DNA of 64,000 nucleotides from Nonomuraea coxensis DSM 45129 (GTDB lineage Bacteria; Actinomycetota; Actinomycetes; Streptosporangiales; Streptosporangiaceae): positions 5,002,501 to 5,066,500 of the forward strand of contig NZ_CP068985.1 of NCBI RefSeq assembly GCF_019397265.1, written 5' to 3'. Below are positions 16,251 through 25,145 of the stretch, one piece after another. A program made the translations under genes and the position numbers. How positions within the stretch are numbered: the stretch's first letter is position 1; each line of letters starts with the position of its first letter. The notes under the pieces were generated by a model. That model was given only the letters and a program-made list of their open reading frames with translations. It was not told where the DNA came from and did not search any database.

Positions 16251-17888
16251 TCAGCCGTGCTCCTTCTTGAACCGGTCGTAGGCGGTGTTGACCAGGTTCA
16301 CGTAGGAGGTCATGTTCTTGCCCTCCAGCTCCTTGACGTAGGCGTCCCACTCGCCGAGGTCGCGCTCGCCGAGGATGAACTTGAGCGTCTGCTGGGTGAC
16401 GTAGTCCTTCAGCGGGGTCTCCCAGAGCGTCGCCTGCTCGCGCTCCTCCTCGTTGAACGGGTGCGGCGGCTCGATGGGCCACGCCTTGCGGGCGTTCATC
16501 ACCTTCTGGAACTCCAGCTCCTCCGCCGAGAAGGTGGAGTTGAGCAGCGCCGTGGTGCCGCCGTAGGCGAACACGCCGTTGGAGAAGCCGAAGTCCTTCT
16601 GCAGGTGCTTGGGCGCGCCGGCGTTGAGCCCGACGAAGTCGACGTCCTTGGCGAGCTGGTACGCGCCGGAGCCGTCCTTCGTGTAGGTGACGCCCTCGAC
16701 GCCCCACTTGGCGAACTCCTGGCCCTGGTCGGAGTACCAGAGCCAGTCGACGAACTGCATCATGGCGACGAAGTTCTTGTTCTCCAGCGCCTTCTTGGAG
16801 ATCATCACGCCGTTCTCCAGGCGGGTGCCGATCTTGTACTCGCCGACGGGGCCCATCGGGACCGGAATCTTGGCCATCTTGGCCTCGGGGACGAGCTTGG
16901 TCAGCGTCGGCCGGTGGTCGTTGATGATCGTCTGGGCGTTGGCGCTGATGACGAACGACTTGCCGGAGTTGAACTTCTGCTTGGCCTGCTCGTCCTGCTG
17001 GGTGAAGCTCTCCGGGTCGAGCAGCTTCTCCTTCACCAGCTTGGCGAGGTACTCGATCATCTGCTTGTACTGCGGCATCGCGCCGGTGTAGACGAACTTG
17101 CCGCTCGCGGTGTCGAAGGTCGCGTGCTGGTACTCCCAGCCGCCCTTGGTGCCGTACGCCTGGGCGACGAGCTTGAGCAGGTTGCCGCCCGGCGTCGGCA
17201 CGCCCCAGCGGTCGGTCATCGGATAGAGGTCGGGATACTCCGCCTTCATCGCCTTCAGCACGGTGTAGAGGTCGTCCCAGGTCTTGGGGACCTCCAGCTT
17301 CAGCTTCTCCAGGATGTCGGTCCTGACGGCCAGCGTGTAGTCGACCCAGACCTCCTCGTGCAGGCCCGGCAGCAGGTAGATGCGGCCGTCGGCCTGGCGC
17401 AGGGTGTCCAGGTCGGGGGCCATGTTCCACTTGGCGATCTTGTCCTTGAGGTTGGGCATGAGATCGAAGTAGTCGCTGACCGGCAGGATCGCGCCCGAGG
17501 CGACGAACGCCTCCTCCTGCGGGTGGTAGGTCTTCGGGATGATGAGCGGGGCCTGGCCGGAGCCCACGAGCAGGCCGCGCTTCTTCTCGTAGTCGCTGAG
17601 CGGCACCTCCACCGGCTTCAGCGTCACGTTCGTGCGCTTGGTGAGCTCCTGCCAGAGCAGCCAGTCGTTCTTGTTCGGGTAGAACGAGTGGTTGTTGTAG
17701 AGCACGTCGAACGAGATCGGCTCGGTCGCCTTGAACTGCTGGTTCACGCCGTAGTTGGCCATCGCGGCGGCCCTGTTGCCTGACACGTCGGCGGCCTTCT
17801 TCGGTGCCTCGTCCTCGCCGCAGCCGGCGAGCACGAGCGTGAACGCGCCCAGTCCGATGATCGCCTGACGCCGTGAGATGTCGCGCAT
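16251..17888 (-). CDS. Extracellular solute-binding lipoprotein of an oligosaccharide ABC importer (LplA/YtcQ type)
   Basis: A 545-residue binding protein. The N-terminus has a twin-arginine-like SRRQAIIGLG run and a lipobox ending LVLAGC, so it is probably exported and lipid-anchored with Cys at residue ~22. The body matches the large LplA/LipO class rather than small MalE types, with many aromatic residues (NDWLLWQELTKRTNVTLKPV, FVDWLWYSDQGQEFAKWG) suited to sugar stacking. It lies downstream of two permease genes and faces the alpha-glucuronidase, so aldouronates are the most likely cargo. No ATPase gene is present; this importer class usually shares an MsmK/MsiK-type ATPase encoded elsewhere. 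Confidence 0.92.
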   Translation of the reverse strand: MRDISRRQAIIGLGAFTLVLAGCGEDEAPKKAADVSGNRAAAMANYGVNQQFKATEPISFDVLYNNHSFYPNKNDWLLWQELTKRTNVTLKPVEVPLSDYEKKRGLLVGSGQAPLIIPKTYHPQEEAFVASGAILPVSDYFDLMPNLKDKIAKWNMAPDLDTLRQADGRIYLLPGLHEEVWVDYTLAVRTDILEKLKLEVPKTWDDLYTVLKAMKAEYPDLYPMTDRWGVPTPGGNLLKLVAQAYGTKGGWEYQHATFDTASGKFVYTGAMPQYKQMIEYLAKLVKEKLLDPESFTQQDEQAKQKFNSGKSFVISANAQTIINDHRPTLTKLVPEAKMAKIPVPMGPVGEYKIGTRLENGVMISKKALENKNFVAMMQFVDWLWYSDQGQEFAKWGVEGVTYTKDGSGAYQLAKDVDFVGLNAGAPKHLQKDFGFSNGVFAYGGTTALLNSTFSAEELEFQKVMNARKAWPIEPPHPFNEEEREQATLWETPLKDYVTQQTLKFILGERDLGEWDAYVKELEGKNMTSYVNLVNTAYDRFKKEHG

Positions 17889-17931
17889 GGGGGGAGATTC
17901 CTTTGGTGACGGAGGGACGTTACGGAGGAGC

Positions 17932-18801
17932 TCAGCCCTTGACGGCGCCGAGCATGACGCCGGAGACGAAGTACCTCTGGACGAAGGGGTAGACCGCCAG
18001 GATCGGCAGCACGGTGAGCATGATCGTCACGGCCTGGATGTTGGCGGCGGCGGCCGACGCCTCGGCGATCCCCGCGCCCGCGGCCTCCGCGCCGGTCGCG
18101 CCGGCGATGAGGTTGCGCAGGTAGATGGTCACCGGGAACAGGTCGCCGTCGTTCAGGTAGAGGAACGCCGTGAACCAGGAGTTCCAGAACGAGACCGCGT
18201 AGAACAGCACCATGGTCGCGATGACCGCCTTGGACAGCGGCAGCACGATCCGCCACAGGACGCCGTAGGTGTTGAGGCCGTCGATGGCGGCGGCCTCCTC
18301 CAGGTCCCGTGGCAGGCCCTCGAAGAACGTCTTCATGACCAGGAGGTTGAAGACGCTGATGGCGTTCGGCAGGACGACGGACCAGATCGTGTCGGTCAGG
18401 CCGAGACTGTTGACCAGCACGTAGTTCGGGATCAGACCGCCGGAGAAGATCATGGTGAAGACCGCGACCCAGATGAGGAAGGTGCGGCCCTTCAGGTGCT
18501 TCTTCGACAGCACGTACGCGTAGCAGGTCGTGAGGACCATCGCGATCGCGGTCGCCACGACCGTGTAGACCACCGTGTTGCGGTAGTTCGTCCAGAACAT
18601 CGGGTCCGACACGACCAGCTTGTACGTCTCGATGTTGAACCCGCGCGGGACGAGGTTGACCTGGCCCCCGACGATGTAGCGCTCCTCGCTGAACGAGCGC
18701 GCCACGATGTTGACGAACGGGTACAGCGTCACGATCACCACGCCGGTCAGGATGACGGCGTTGATCCCCTGGAAGACGCGGTAGCCGCGGGTGCGGTCCA
18801 T
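17932..18801 (-). CDS. ABC importer permease, YtcP/LplC type
   Basis: A 289-residue inner-membrane permease with six predicted helices. The EAA loop, EEAAAIDGLNTYGVLWRIVL (~185-205), is the docking site for the ATPase. It pairs with the LplB-type permease. ATG 18801 lies 2 bp from the upstream stop; an in-frame GTG at 18807 would give a GTGA overlap and is an alternative start. The C-terminus YPFVQRYFVSGVMLGAVKG is the standard family ending. Forty-three bases separate it from the binding-protein gene. Confidence 0.93.
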   Translation of the reverse strand: MDRTRGYRVFQGINAVILTGVVIVTLYPFVNIVARSFSEERYIVGGQVNLVPRGFNIETYKLVVSDPMFWTNYRNTVVYTVVATAIAMVLTTCYAYVLSKKHLKGRTFLIWVAVFTMIFSGGLIPNYVLVNSLGLTDTIWSVVLPNAISVFNLLVMKTFFEGLPRDLEEAAAIDGLNTYGVLWRIVLPLSKAVIATMVLFYAVSFWNSWFTAFLYLNDGDLFPVTIYLRNLIAGATGAEAAGAGIAEASAAAANIQAVTIMLTVLPILAVYPFVQRYFVSGVMLGAVKG

Positions 18802-18803
18802 GG

Positions 18804-19829
18804 TCACCACAGGCTCGTCCCTACTGCTCGGCGGGAGATCAGGTTCGCCGACACGATCAGCACCACGCCGACCAGCGCCTCGAACAGGCCGATCGCCGCG
18901 GCGTAGCTGAGGTTGCTGGACTCCACGCCCATCCGGTACAGGAACGTGGTGATGACGTCGGCCGTCGGGTACGTCAGCGGGTTGTACAGCAGCAGCACCT
19001 TCTCGAAGCCGATGGTCATGAAGGTGCCGATGTTGAGGATCAGCAGCGTGACGGCCGTGGGCCGGATGCCGGGCAGGGTGACGTGCCAGATCTGCCGCCA
19101 CCGGCCGGCGCCGTCCATGCGGGCGGCCTCGTAGAGCTGCTCGTCGATGGTGGTCAGCGCGGCCAGGTAGAGGATGGTCCCCCAGCCGACCGTCTGCCAG
19201 ACCTCCGACGAGACGAAGATCGTGCGGAACCACTCCGGTTTCTGGATGAACGCGGTCGGCTCGCCGCCGAGGGCCTTGACGAGCTGGTTGACCGGCCCGT
19301 CCACGGCGACGAGCTGCATGACCAGGCCGGCCACGATCACCACGGACAGGAAGTGCGGCAGGTACGACACCGACTGCAGGAAGCGCTTGATCCTGCGGTT
19401 GCGCACCTCGTTGAGCAGCAGCGCCAGCACGATCGGCAGCGGGAAGCAGAACAGCAGGGTGAGCGCGCCGAGGATGAGGGTGTTGGTGAAGACGTTCCAG
19501 AACGAGGGGTCGGCGAGGAACATCTTCACGTAGCGGAGGCCCACCCAGGTCTCGCCGAACAGGCTGCCGCCGGGCTCGTACTTGCGGAAGGCGATGACGT
19601 TGCCGAGCATCGGCACGTACCGGAAGATCACGAAGAAGGCCAGGGGCAGCAGCGCCAGCGTGTAGAGCTGCCAGTCACGGCCCAGGGCGCGCCGCCAGGG
19701 GCCGGGCCCGGGGCGGGTTTCCCGATCTTTGGGAAGCGTTTTCCCAACGGGGTCGGGAAAGCCGGTCCCAGGCTTCTGGACCAGCACCGGAGACGGCCCG
19801 GTGTCGTCGAATGGTTCCTGACCCCTCAT
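18804..19829 (-). CDS. ABC importer permease, LplB type
   Basis: A 341-residue permease, first gene of the operon. After a polar ~50-residue head come six helices (QLYTLALLPLAFFVIFRYVP, TNTLILGALTLLFCFPLPIV and later). The EAA loop is YEAARMDGAGRWRQIWHVTL. The start is set at ATG 19829, preceded by GAAGG; a TTG four codons upstream (19841) is also open. The upstream region carries a CGAAACTTTCG operator-like site. The operon order permease-permease-binding protein-DUF624, converging on a GH67 enzyme, supports aldouronate uptake. Confidence 0.92.
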   Translation of the reverse strand: MRGQEPFDDTGPSPVLVQKPGTGFPDPVGKTLPKDRETRPGPGPWRRALGRDWQLYTLALLPLAFFVIFRYVPMLGNVIAFRKYEPGGSLFGETWVGLRYVKMFLADPSFWNVFTNTLILGALTLLFCFPLPIVLALLLNEVRNRRIKRFLQSVSYLPHFLSVVIVAGLVMQLVAVDGPVNQLVKALGGEPTAFIQKPEWFRTIFVSSEVWQTVGWGTILYLAALTTIDEQLYEAARMDGAGRWRQIWHVTLPGIRPTAVTLLILNIGTFMTIGFEKVLLLYNPLTYPTADVITTFLYRMGVESSNLSYAAAIGLFEALVGVVLIVSANLISRRAVGTSLW

Positions 19830-19846
19830 GCCATCCTTCAATCAAC

Positions 19847-19857
19847 CGAAACTTTCG
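19847..19857. promoter_or_regulatory. CGAAACTTTCG operator-like site of the aldouronate importer
   Basis: An interrupted palindrome (CGAAA-C-TTTCG) 17 bp before the permease ATG. Similar CGAAA/TTTCG palindromes lie upstream of xylan genes in Streptomyces, where LacI-type repressors act; I recall this from the literature and have not checked it. The same 12-mer (with one more 5' C) recurs at 53248-53259 before the NRPS genes. Confidence 0.6.
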
Positions 19858-20079
19858 CGGTGATCCGTTAATATTGCGGCAACTTAGGGGGCCGGTTTGA
19901 CGTGTGTCAAGAGGGCGGAGGGCTACCGGGTTGCGGCCCGAGTTGTTGGCGTTCACGCGGGTCACAGCGCCAATAGGGATCGCCGATGACGGCAATTTGC
20001 CGGAAAGTTTCCGGAAACAGCGACCGGTCGGCTCCGTGACAACTTGCCGTCCGGATCCCGACCCCGGAGGCCAAGAAAT

Positions 20080-20125
20080 CGGACGGGCACCGTCCGTTGA
20101 CGCGGTGGGGCCCGGACCTTACGTT
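20080..20125 (+). promoter_or_regulatory. Esterase promoter with abutting inverted repeat
   Basis: TTGACG (20097-20102), a 17-bp spacer and TACGTT (20120-20125) form a near-consensus housekeeping promoter. Directly against the -35 lies an inverted repeat CGGACGG-GCA-CCGTCCG (20080-20096), well placed for a regulator. The expected transcript leader is about 50 bases. Confidence 0.65.
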
Positions 20126-20182
20126 GAGGAGGCACCACGGTTGATCTCCCACCCCTCCCGGCTCCCGCAGTGAGGTGCGTCC

Positions 20183-21097
20183 ATGGCCCTTGACGAGGCG
20201 ACGACCCAGTTCCTTCTGCAGATGGGCGACACCGGCGTCAAGCCGCTCCACGAGATGACGCCCGGCGAGGCACGGCTGACGTTCGCCGCGCTCCGCGACC
20301 TCTACGGGCCCGGCCCGGAGATGCTGCGCGTCGAGGAGGCCGTGATAGGCGGCGAGGACGGCGGCTCGTTCGGCGCGCGCGTCCTGGTCCCGTCGGCGAC
20401 GCCGCGCGGCGTGCTCGTCTACTACCACGGCGGCGGCTGGGTGATCGGCGGCCTCGACGAGTTCGACACCCTGGGCCGGCAGCTCGCCGCCCGCACCGGC
20501 TGCACCGTCGCGCTGGTGGACTACCGGCTCGCCCCCGAGCACCGCTACCCCACGGCCGCCCGCGACGCCTACGCCGCCCTGACCTGGACCGCCGCCACGT
20601 ACCCCGGTCTGCCGATCATGGTGGCGGGCGACAGCGCGGGCGGCAACCTCGCCGCGGTGGCCGCCCGGCGCGCCCGCGACGAGGGCGGGCCGGAGATCCT
20701 GCTGCAGGTGCTGGTCTACCCGGTGACGGACTGCGACCTGGACAACGCCTCCTACACCGACCCGGCCAACCAGCTCATGCTGAGCCGTGACTCGATGGTG
20801 TGGTTCTGGGACCACTACGCGCCCGACCCCGCCGACCGCGTCAACCCGGACGCCTCGCCGCTGCGCGCCGCCGACCTGTCCGGGCTGCCGCCCGCGGTCG
20901 TGCTGACCGCCGAGCACGACGTGCTGCGCGACGAGGGCGAGGCGTACGCCGAGCGGCTGCGGGCGGCCGGGGTGCCGGTGGAGTCGCGGCGCTTCGAGGG
21001 TCAGATGCACGCCTTCTTCACCCTGGTCAACGTGCTGCCCGGCAGCGCGGAGGCCGTGACCATGGTGAGCGAGGCGATCAACGGACGACTGGCGTGA
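20183..21097 (+). CDS. Alpha/beta hydrolase, hormone-sensitive-lipase type esterase
   Basis: A 304-residue carboxylesterase. It has the HSL-family oxyanion motif HGGGW (in VYYHGGGWVIGG), the nucleophile elbow GDSAGG with catalytic Ser, Asp in LTAEHDVLRDEG and His in GQMHAFF, in the expected order. There is no signal peptide. It probably hydrolyses short-chain esters. Being divergent from the aldouronate importer it could deacetylate imported xylan fragments, but that is inference from position. ATG 20183 follows GAGGTG. It converges with the M23 gene with 18 bp between stops. Confidence 0.93.
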   Translation: MALDEATTQFLLQMGDTGVKPLHEMTPGEARLTFAALRDLYGPGPEMLRVEEAVIGGEDGGSFGARVLVPSATPRGVLVYYHGGGWVIGGLDEFDTLGRQLAARTGCTVALVDYRLAPEHRYPTAARDAYAALTWTAATYPGLPIMVAGDSAGGNLAAVAARRARDEGGPEILLQVLVYPVTDCDLDNASYTDPANQLMLSRDSMVWFWDHYAPDPADRVNPDASPLRAADLSGLPPAVVLTAEHDVLRDEGEAYAERLRAAGVPVESRRFEGQMHAFFTLVNVLPGSAEAVTMVSEAINGRLA

Positions 21098-21115
21098 CCC
21101 CGCCCGGGCCGGTGC

Positions 21116-22096
21116 TCAGCCGCAGTGCTCGAACGGGCTGTCGTAGGCGGACGAGCCGGCCTTGCCGCCCCACTTGACGCACTTGCCCGCCGCGGCGGCC
21201 CGGACCGGGCCGGCGTAGTAGGCGAAGTCGCCGCTGTCGGTCACCCGCGTCTTGCCCTGCACCTCCAGGTAGGCGCTGGTCGCGGTCGCGGTGCCGAGCG
21301 AGGTCTTCTTCAGCGTGGCCACGCAGTTGTAACCGTTGCCCGAGTTGTAGAGCAGATGGACGGTGCCCGCCGTGCCGAGCGCCGCCGAGTCGATCACCTT
21401 GTAACCGGCGCCGCAGACCTCCTCGGGGGTGTGCGGGTTGCTGCTGGAGCAACCGTTCTTGGAGGTCACGGTCGCGGTCGGGTAGCCGAAGGTGGTCCCG
21501 CCGAAGACGGCCTTGCGGATGTTGCCGGGGTAGCCCTCGCCCTCGCGGACCTCGTAGTGGAGGTGGGGGCTGATGTTGTTGCCCGGCTTGCTGGTGTTGC
21601 CCACCGTGCCGACCTTCTGGCCCTGCTTCACCTGCGCGCCGGCGCTGACCGAGCGCACGTTCAGGTGGGCGTAGTACGTCGTCCAGCCACCGCCGTGGTC
21701 GATCTTGACCAGGTTGCCGTAGCCGTTGGTGGAGCCCTGGTGGGCCGAGATCACGACGGTGCCCGCGGCGGCGGCCACGACGGTGTCGCCGAGGTCGGCG
21801 TCCGCGGTGCCGCCGCGGTTGAAGTCGATCTCGTACGAGCGGTGGGCGCTGCTGTTGCTGGAGTTGCCGGTCCACGTCTGGCCGCAGGGGAACGGAAGCT
21901 GGAAGCTCGGCGCGGCCAGGGTGGACACCTCGGGGACCTTCACCTGGTTGGGCGGGTCGTTCGGGTCCGGGGCCTTGGAGGGGGTCGCGGAGGGGCTCGT
22001 GCTCGCCGCCGGGGTCGGCGCGGCCGAGGCGGTCTGGCCGCCGATGAGCCCGGCAAGCAGGACAAAGCCCACCGTAAGTACCCGCGTGGGTCTCAT
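21116..22096 (-). CDS. Secreted M23 endopeptidase with C-terminal SapA-like domain
   Basis: A 326-residue secreted protein. A signal peptide (VLTVGFVLLAGLIGGQTASA) and a Pro/Ser/Thr linker precede an LytM/M23 domain with zinc ligands visible in SSAHRSYEIDFNRGG (His, Asp) and SPHLHYEV (HxH). M23 enzymes cut peptidoglycan crosslinks. From ~residue 205 it turns into a Cys-containing domain (VCGAGYKVIDSAALG, TSAYLEVQGKTRVTDSGDFA, KCVKWGG, ending SPFEHCG) that strongly resembles spore-associated protein A of Streptomyces. The combination suggests a spore-wall or spore-surface role. ATG 22096 follows AGAAAGG. It is divergent from the SARP regulator. Confidence 0.88.
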   Translation of the reverse strand: MRPTRVLTVGFVLLAGLIGGQTASAAPTPAASTSPSATPSKAPDPNDPPNQVKVPEVSTLAAPSFQLPFPCGQTWTGNSSNSSAHRSYEIDFNRGGTADADLGDTVVAAAAGTVVISAHQGSTNGYGNLVKIDHGGGWTTYYAHLNVRSVSAGAQVKQGQKVGTVGNTSKPGNNISPHLHYEVREGEGYPGNIRKAVFGGTTFGYPTATVTSKNGCSSSNPHTPEEVCGAGYKVIDSAALGTAGTVHLLYNSGNGYNCVATLKKTSLGTATATSAYLEVQGKTRVTDSGDFAYYAGPVRAAAAGKCVKWGGKAGSSAYDSPFEHCG

Positions 22097-22182
22097 ACGG
22101 ATCCTTTCTGGATCAGCTGGTGCTGCGCTTCTGCTGGCGACCAAGATTGCGGGTCCGGCATACAGAGAACCTCCAAAATCGG

Positions 22183-22188
22183 TATAAA
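22183..22188 (+). promoter_or_regulatory. Probable -10 element (TATAAA) of the SARP regulator gene
   Basis: TATAAA ends 12 bp before ATG 22201 in an unusually AT-rich 104-bp divergent spacer; no ribosome site follows, so a very short leader is implied. No good -35 was found at 16-18 bp. Confidence 0.4.
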
Positions 22189-22200
22189 GACCGAACCGGC

Positions 22201-25119
22201 ATGAACGACGACCCGACGTACAGGCGCTCCGGCGCCACCGGAGGAGCAGGTGCGTTCGTAGTGGTTGACCAGCCGAACTTCGGCGTCCTGGGGCCCCTGC
22301 TGGTCCGCAGCGGGGACCAGCCGCTGCGCGTCGCGGGTCGCAAGCCCCGGCTGCTGCTGGCCTCGCTGCTGCTGGAGGCCAACCAGATCGTCGGCTCGGA
22401 CGCGCTCATCGAGGTGCTGTGGCCGGCGCGGGCGCCGTCGTCGGCGGTGGCGAACCTGCGGACGTACGTCAGCGCCCTGCGCGGCCCCGTCGCCGCGGCC
22501 GGCGGCCGGATCGTCACCCACCCCTCCGGGTACGCGGTGGAGCCGGCCGCCGGGCAGCTCGACATGCTGCTGTTCGAGGAGCTCGCCGGGCGGGCGCGGG
22601 CGGCCGGGCACGCCGGGGAGGCGGCCGGGCACCTGCGCGACGCGCTGGCGCTGTGGCGCGGCGCGCCGCTGTCCGACCTGCCCGCCAGCCCGGTGTGGGA
22701 CGGGCGGCTGCGCGCCCTGGCGCAGGCCCGGCTCGCCGCCGTCGAGGAGCTGGCGGAGGCGAAACTGGCCCGCGAGGAGTACGCGGCGGCCGTGGACGAC
22801 CTGCGGGAGCTGATCGGCGAGCATCCGTACCGGGAGGATCTGTGGCAGCGGCTCATCGTCGCGCTGCACCGCGGCGGGCGGCGGGCCGAGGCGCTGCACG
22901 CCTACGCCGAGATCCGGCGGCAGCTCGTGGACGACCTCGGCATCGAGCCGGGGCCGGACCTGCGCGCCGCCCACGCCGCCGTGCTCGCCGACGAGAGGCC
23001 GGGCCGGCTCGGCTACCGGCCGCCCGTGCCGCAGCAGCTCCCCGCCGACGTGCCCGACTTCACCGGCCGCGGCGCCGACGCCACCACCCTGACCCGTCTC
23101 CTCACCGGCCCCCCGGCCCGGCCGGGCGGGGATCGGCCGCCGGTGGTGGCTGTGGTCACCGGGCCGCCGGGGGTCGGCAAGACGGCGCTCGCCGTGCACT
23201 GCGCGCACGCCGTCCGCGACGCCTACCCCGAGGGCCGGCTCCACCTGTCGCTGGGCGGCACGGCCGAGACCCCGGCCGCCCCCGCCGACCTGCTGGCCGA
23301 GGCGCTGCGCTCGCTGGGCGTGGCGGAGAGCGCGCTGCCCGCCTCCGCGCACGAGCGGGCCACGCTCTACCGTTCCCTGCTCGCCGGCCGCCCCGTACTG
23401 GTCCTCCTGGACGACGCCGCCGACGCGGCCCAGGTGCGCCCCCTGTTACCCGGCAGCGGCTGCGCCGTGCTGGTGACCAGCCGCCGCCGCATCACCGAGC
23501 TGCCCGGCGCCGTCCTGCTGGAGCTGGACGCGCTCACCCCCGCCGAGGGCGGCGAGCTGCTGGCCAGGATCGCCGGGGCCGGCCGGGTGGCGGCCGAGCC
23601 GGAGGAGGCGCGGGCGATCGTCGCCGCCTGCGGCGGGCTGCCGCTGGCGCTCCGCGTCGCCGGGGCGCGGCTGGCCGCCCGTCCCGGCCGGCCGCTGCGG
23701 GAGCTGCGGCGGCGGCTCGACGACGAGAGCACCCGGCTGGACGAGCTGCGCGCCGGCGACCTGGAGGTACGCGCCTGCGTCGAGCTCAGCTACCGCCGCC
23801 TGCCCGGCGAGGCCGCCCTGGCGCTGCGGGCGCTCGGCCTGCTCGGGCCGGGGACCGTGCCGGGCTGGGTGGCCGGCGCCGTGCTCGGCCGGCACGGCGG
23901 CGACGCCGTCGTGGACACGCTCGTGGACGTCAGCCTGCTCCGCCTGGCCGGCACCGATCCCCTGGGCCAGCCCCGCTACCGGCTGCCCGACCTGGTGCGC
24001 TGCACCGCCAGGGAGCGCGCGGACGGCGAGGCCGAGCGCCAGGCCCTGACGCGGGTGCTGGGCGGCTGGACGAGCGCCGCCGAGCACGCCGCGGCCCGCC
24101 TGCCGACCACCCTGTTCAGCGTGCCTGCCGGAGCCGCTCCCCGGTGGCGGCCGGACGACGAGCTGCTGGGCCGCCTCACCGCCGACCCGCTGACCTGGTT
24201 CGACGCCGAGCGGGAGGCGCTGGTCGAGGCCGTACGCCTGGCCGCGGCCCACGGCCACGCGCAGGCCGCGTGGGGGCTGGCCGCGACCCTCGTCCCCTAC
24301 TTCGACCTGCACTGCCGGCTGGAGGAGTGGCGGCTCACCCACCGGATCGCGCTGGACAGCGCCGCCGCCGCGGGAGACCGGCGCGGCGAGGCCGCGATGC
24401 TGCGCGGCCTCGCCCAGGTCAGCCTCTACCAGGACCGCTACGCCGAGGCGGCCGGCATGCTGCGCCGCGCCCGGGTGATCTTCCGCGAGCTGGGCGACGC
24501 CCGCGGCGAGGCGATCTCGATCTGCGGGCTCGGCGCCGCCGACGAGTTCTCCGGCCGGCACCGGCGGGCGCTCGGCTGGTTCCGGCACGCGCTGGCCATG
24601 TTCCTGGCCGAGGGCGACGCGGACGGGGAGGCGTACGCGCGGCAGGCGATCGGCCGGGTCCACCTGTCGCTGCAGGACCTCGGGCAGGCGTCCCGCTGGC
24701 TCGGCGAGGCGCTGCGGCTGGCCGGCGAGCTGGGCGACGACCATCGTGAGGGGTGCGTGTCCGTGCAGCTCGGCCGCCTGCACACGCTCACCGCCGAACC
24801 CGACGAGGCGATGCGGTTCCAGGGGCGGGCGCTGGACATCTTCGAGACGCTGGGCGACCGGCACTGCGGCGCGTACGCGCTGCGCGGCCTCGGCGGGCTG
24901 CACGCGGCGCGCGGCGACCGCTCGCACGGCACGGCCGAGCTGCAACGCTCGCTGGAGATCTTCCAGCAGCTCGGCGACCGCAGCGGCGAGGCGGACGCCT
25001 TCCAGGCGCTCGGCGAGCTGTACCGGGCGGCCGGCCGGCCCATGCTGGCCGCCCACTACCTGCACCGTGCCGTGGAGCTGCGCAGCCGGCTCCGCGCCGG
25101 AGCCCCGGCGGCGGGCTGA
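22201..25119 (+). CDS. SARP-family regulator with NB-ARC and TPR domains (AfsR-like)
   Basis: A 972-residue regulator. An OmpR-type winged helix (~20-115, LLLASLLLEANQIVGSDALI) is followed by the BTAD helical domain (~120-265, ending LVDDLGIEPGPDLRAAHA). Then come an NB-ARC ATPase (~290-590) with Walker A GPPGVGKTA and Walker B-like LVLLDDAADA, and C-terminal TPR repeats (~720-960). AfsR-type SARPs activate secondary metabolism or development. Codon 416 (23446-23448) is TTA, so expression may require bldA. It is ~30 kb from the NRPS genes and is not an obvious cluster-situated regulator, though it could act on them. ATG 22201 is chosen since the upstream frame lacks a convincing start. Confidence 0.92.
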   Translation: MNDDPTYRRSGATGGAGAFVVVDQPNFGVLGPLLVRSGDQPLRVAGRKPRLLLASLLLEANQIVGSDALIEVLWPARAPSSAVANLRTYVSALRGPVAAAGGRIVTHPSGYAVEPAAGQLDMLLFEELAGRARAAGHAGEAAGHLRDALALWRGAPLSDLPASPVWDGRLRALAQARLAAVEELAEAKLAREEYAAAVDDLRELIGEHPYREDLWQRLIVALHRGGRRAEALHAYAEIRRQLVDDLGIEPGPDLRAAHAAVLADERPGRLGYRPPVPQQLPADVPDFTGRGADATTLTRLLTGPPARPGGDRPPVVAVVTGPPGVGKTALAVHCAHAVRDAYPEGRLHLSLGGTAETPAAPADLLAEALRSLGVAESALPASAHERATLYRSLLAGRPVLVLLDDAADAAQVRPLLPGSGCAVLVTSRRRITELPGAVLLELDALTPAEGGELLARIAGAGRVAAEPEEARAIVAACGGLPLALRVAGARLAARPGRPLRELRRRLDDESTRLDELRAGDLEVRACVELSYRRLPGEAALALRALGLLGPGTVPGWVAGAVLGRHGGDAVVDTLVDVSLLRLAGTDPLGQPRYRLPDLVRCTARERADGEAERQALTRVLGGWTSAAEHAAARLPTTLFSVPAGAAPRWRPDDELLGRLTADPLTWFDAEREALVEAVRLAAAHGHAQAAWGLAATLVPYFDLHCRLEEWRLTHRIALDSAAAAGDRRGEAAMLRGLAQVSLYQDRYAEAAGMLRRARVIFRELGDARGEAISICGLGAADEFSGRHRRALGWFRHALAMFLAEGDADGEAYARQAIGRVHLSLQDLGQASRWLGEALRLAGELGDDHREGCVSVQLGRLHTLTAEPDEAMRFQGRALDIFETLGDRHCGAYALRGLGGLHAARGDRSHGTAELQRSLEIFQQLGDRSGEADAFQALGELYRAAGRPMLAAHYLHRAVELRSRLRAGAPAAG

Positions 25120-25145
25120 CGGAGCGCCGCCGCCGGGCGCCGGGG

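Larger units (their letters stand above)
19830..20182. other. 353-bp divergent regulatory spacer
   Basis: This spacer lies between the importer operon and the esterase gene. It holds the operator-like CGAAACTTTCG site near 19850, an AT-rich stretch with TTAATATT near 19868 likely to belong to the importer promoter, and the esterase promoter at 20080-20125. I see no coding potential in the remainder. Confidence 0.7.
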
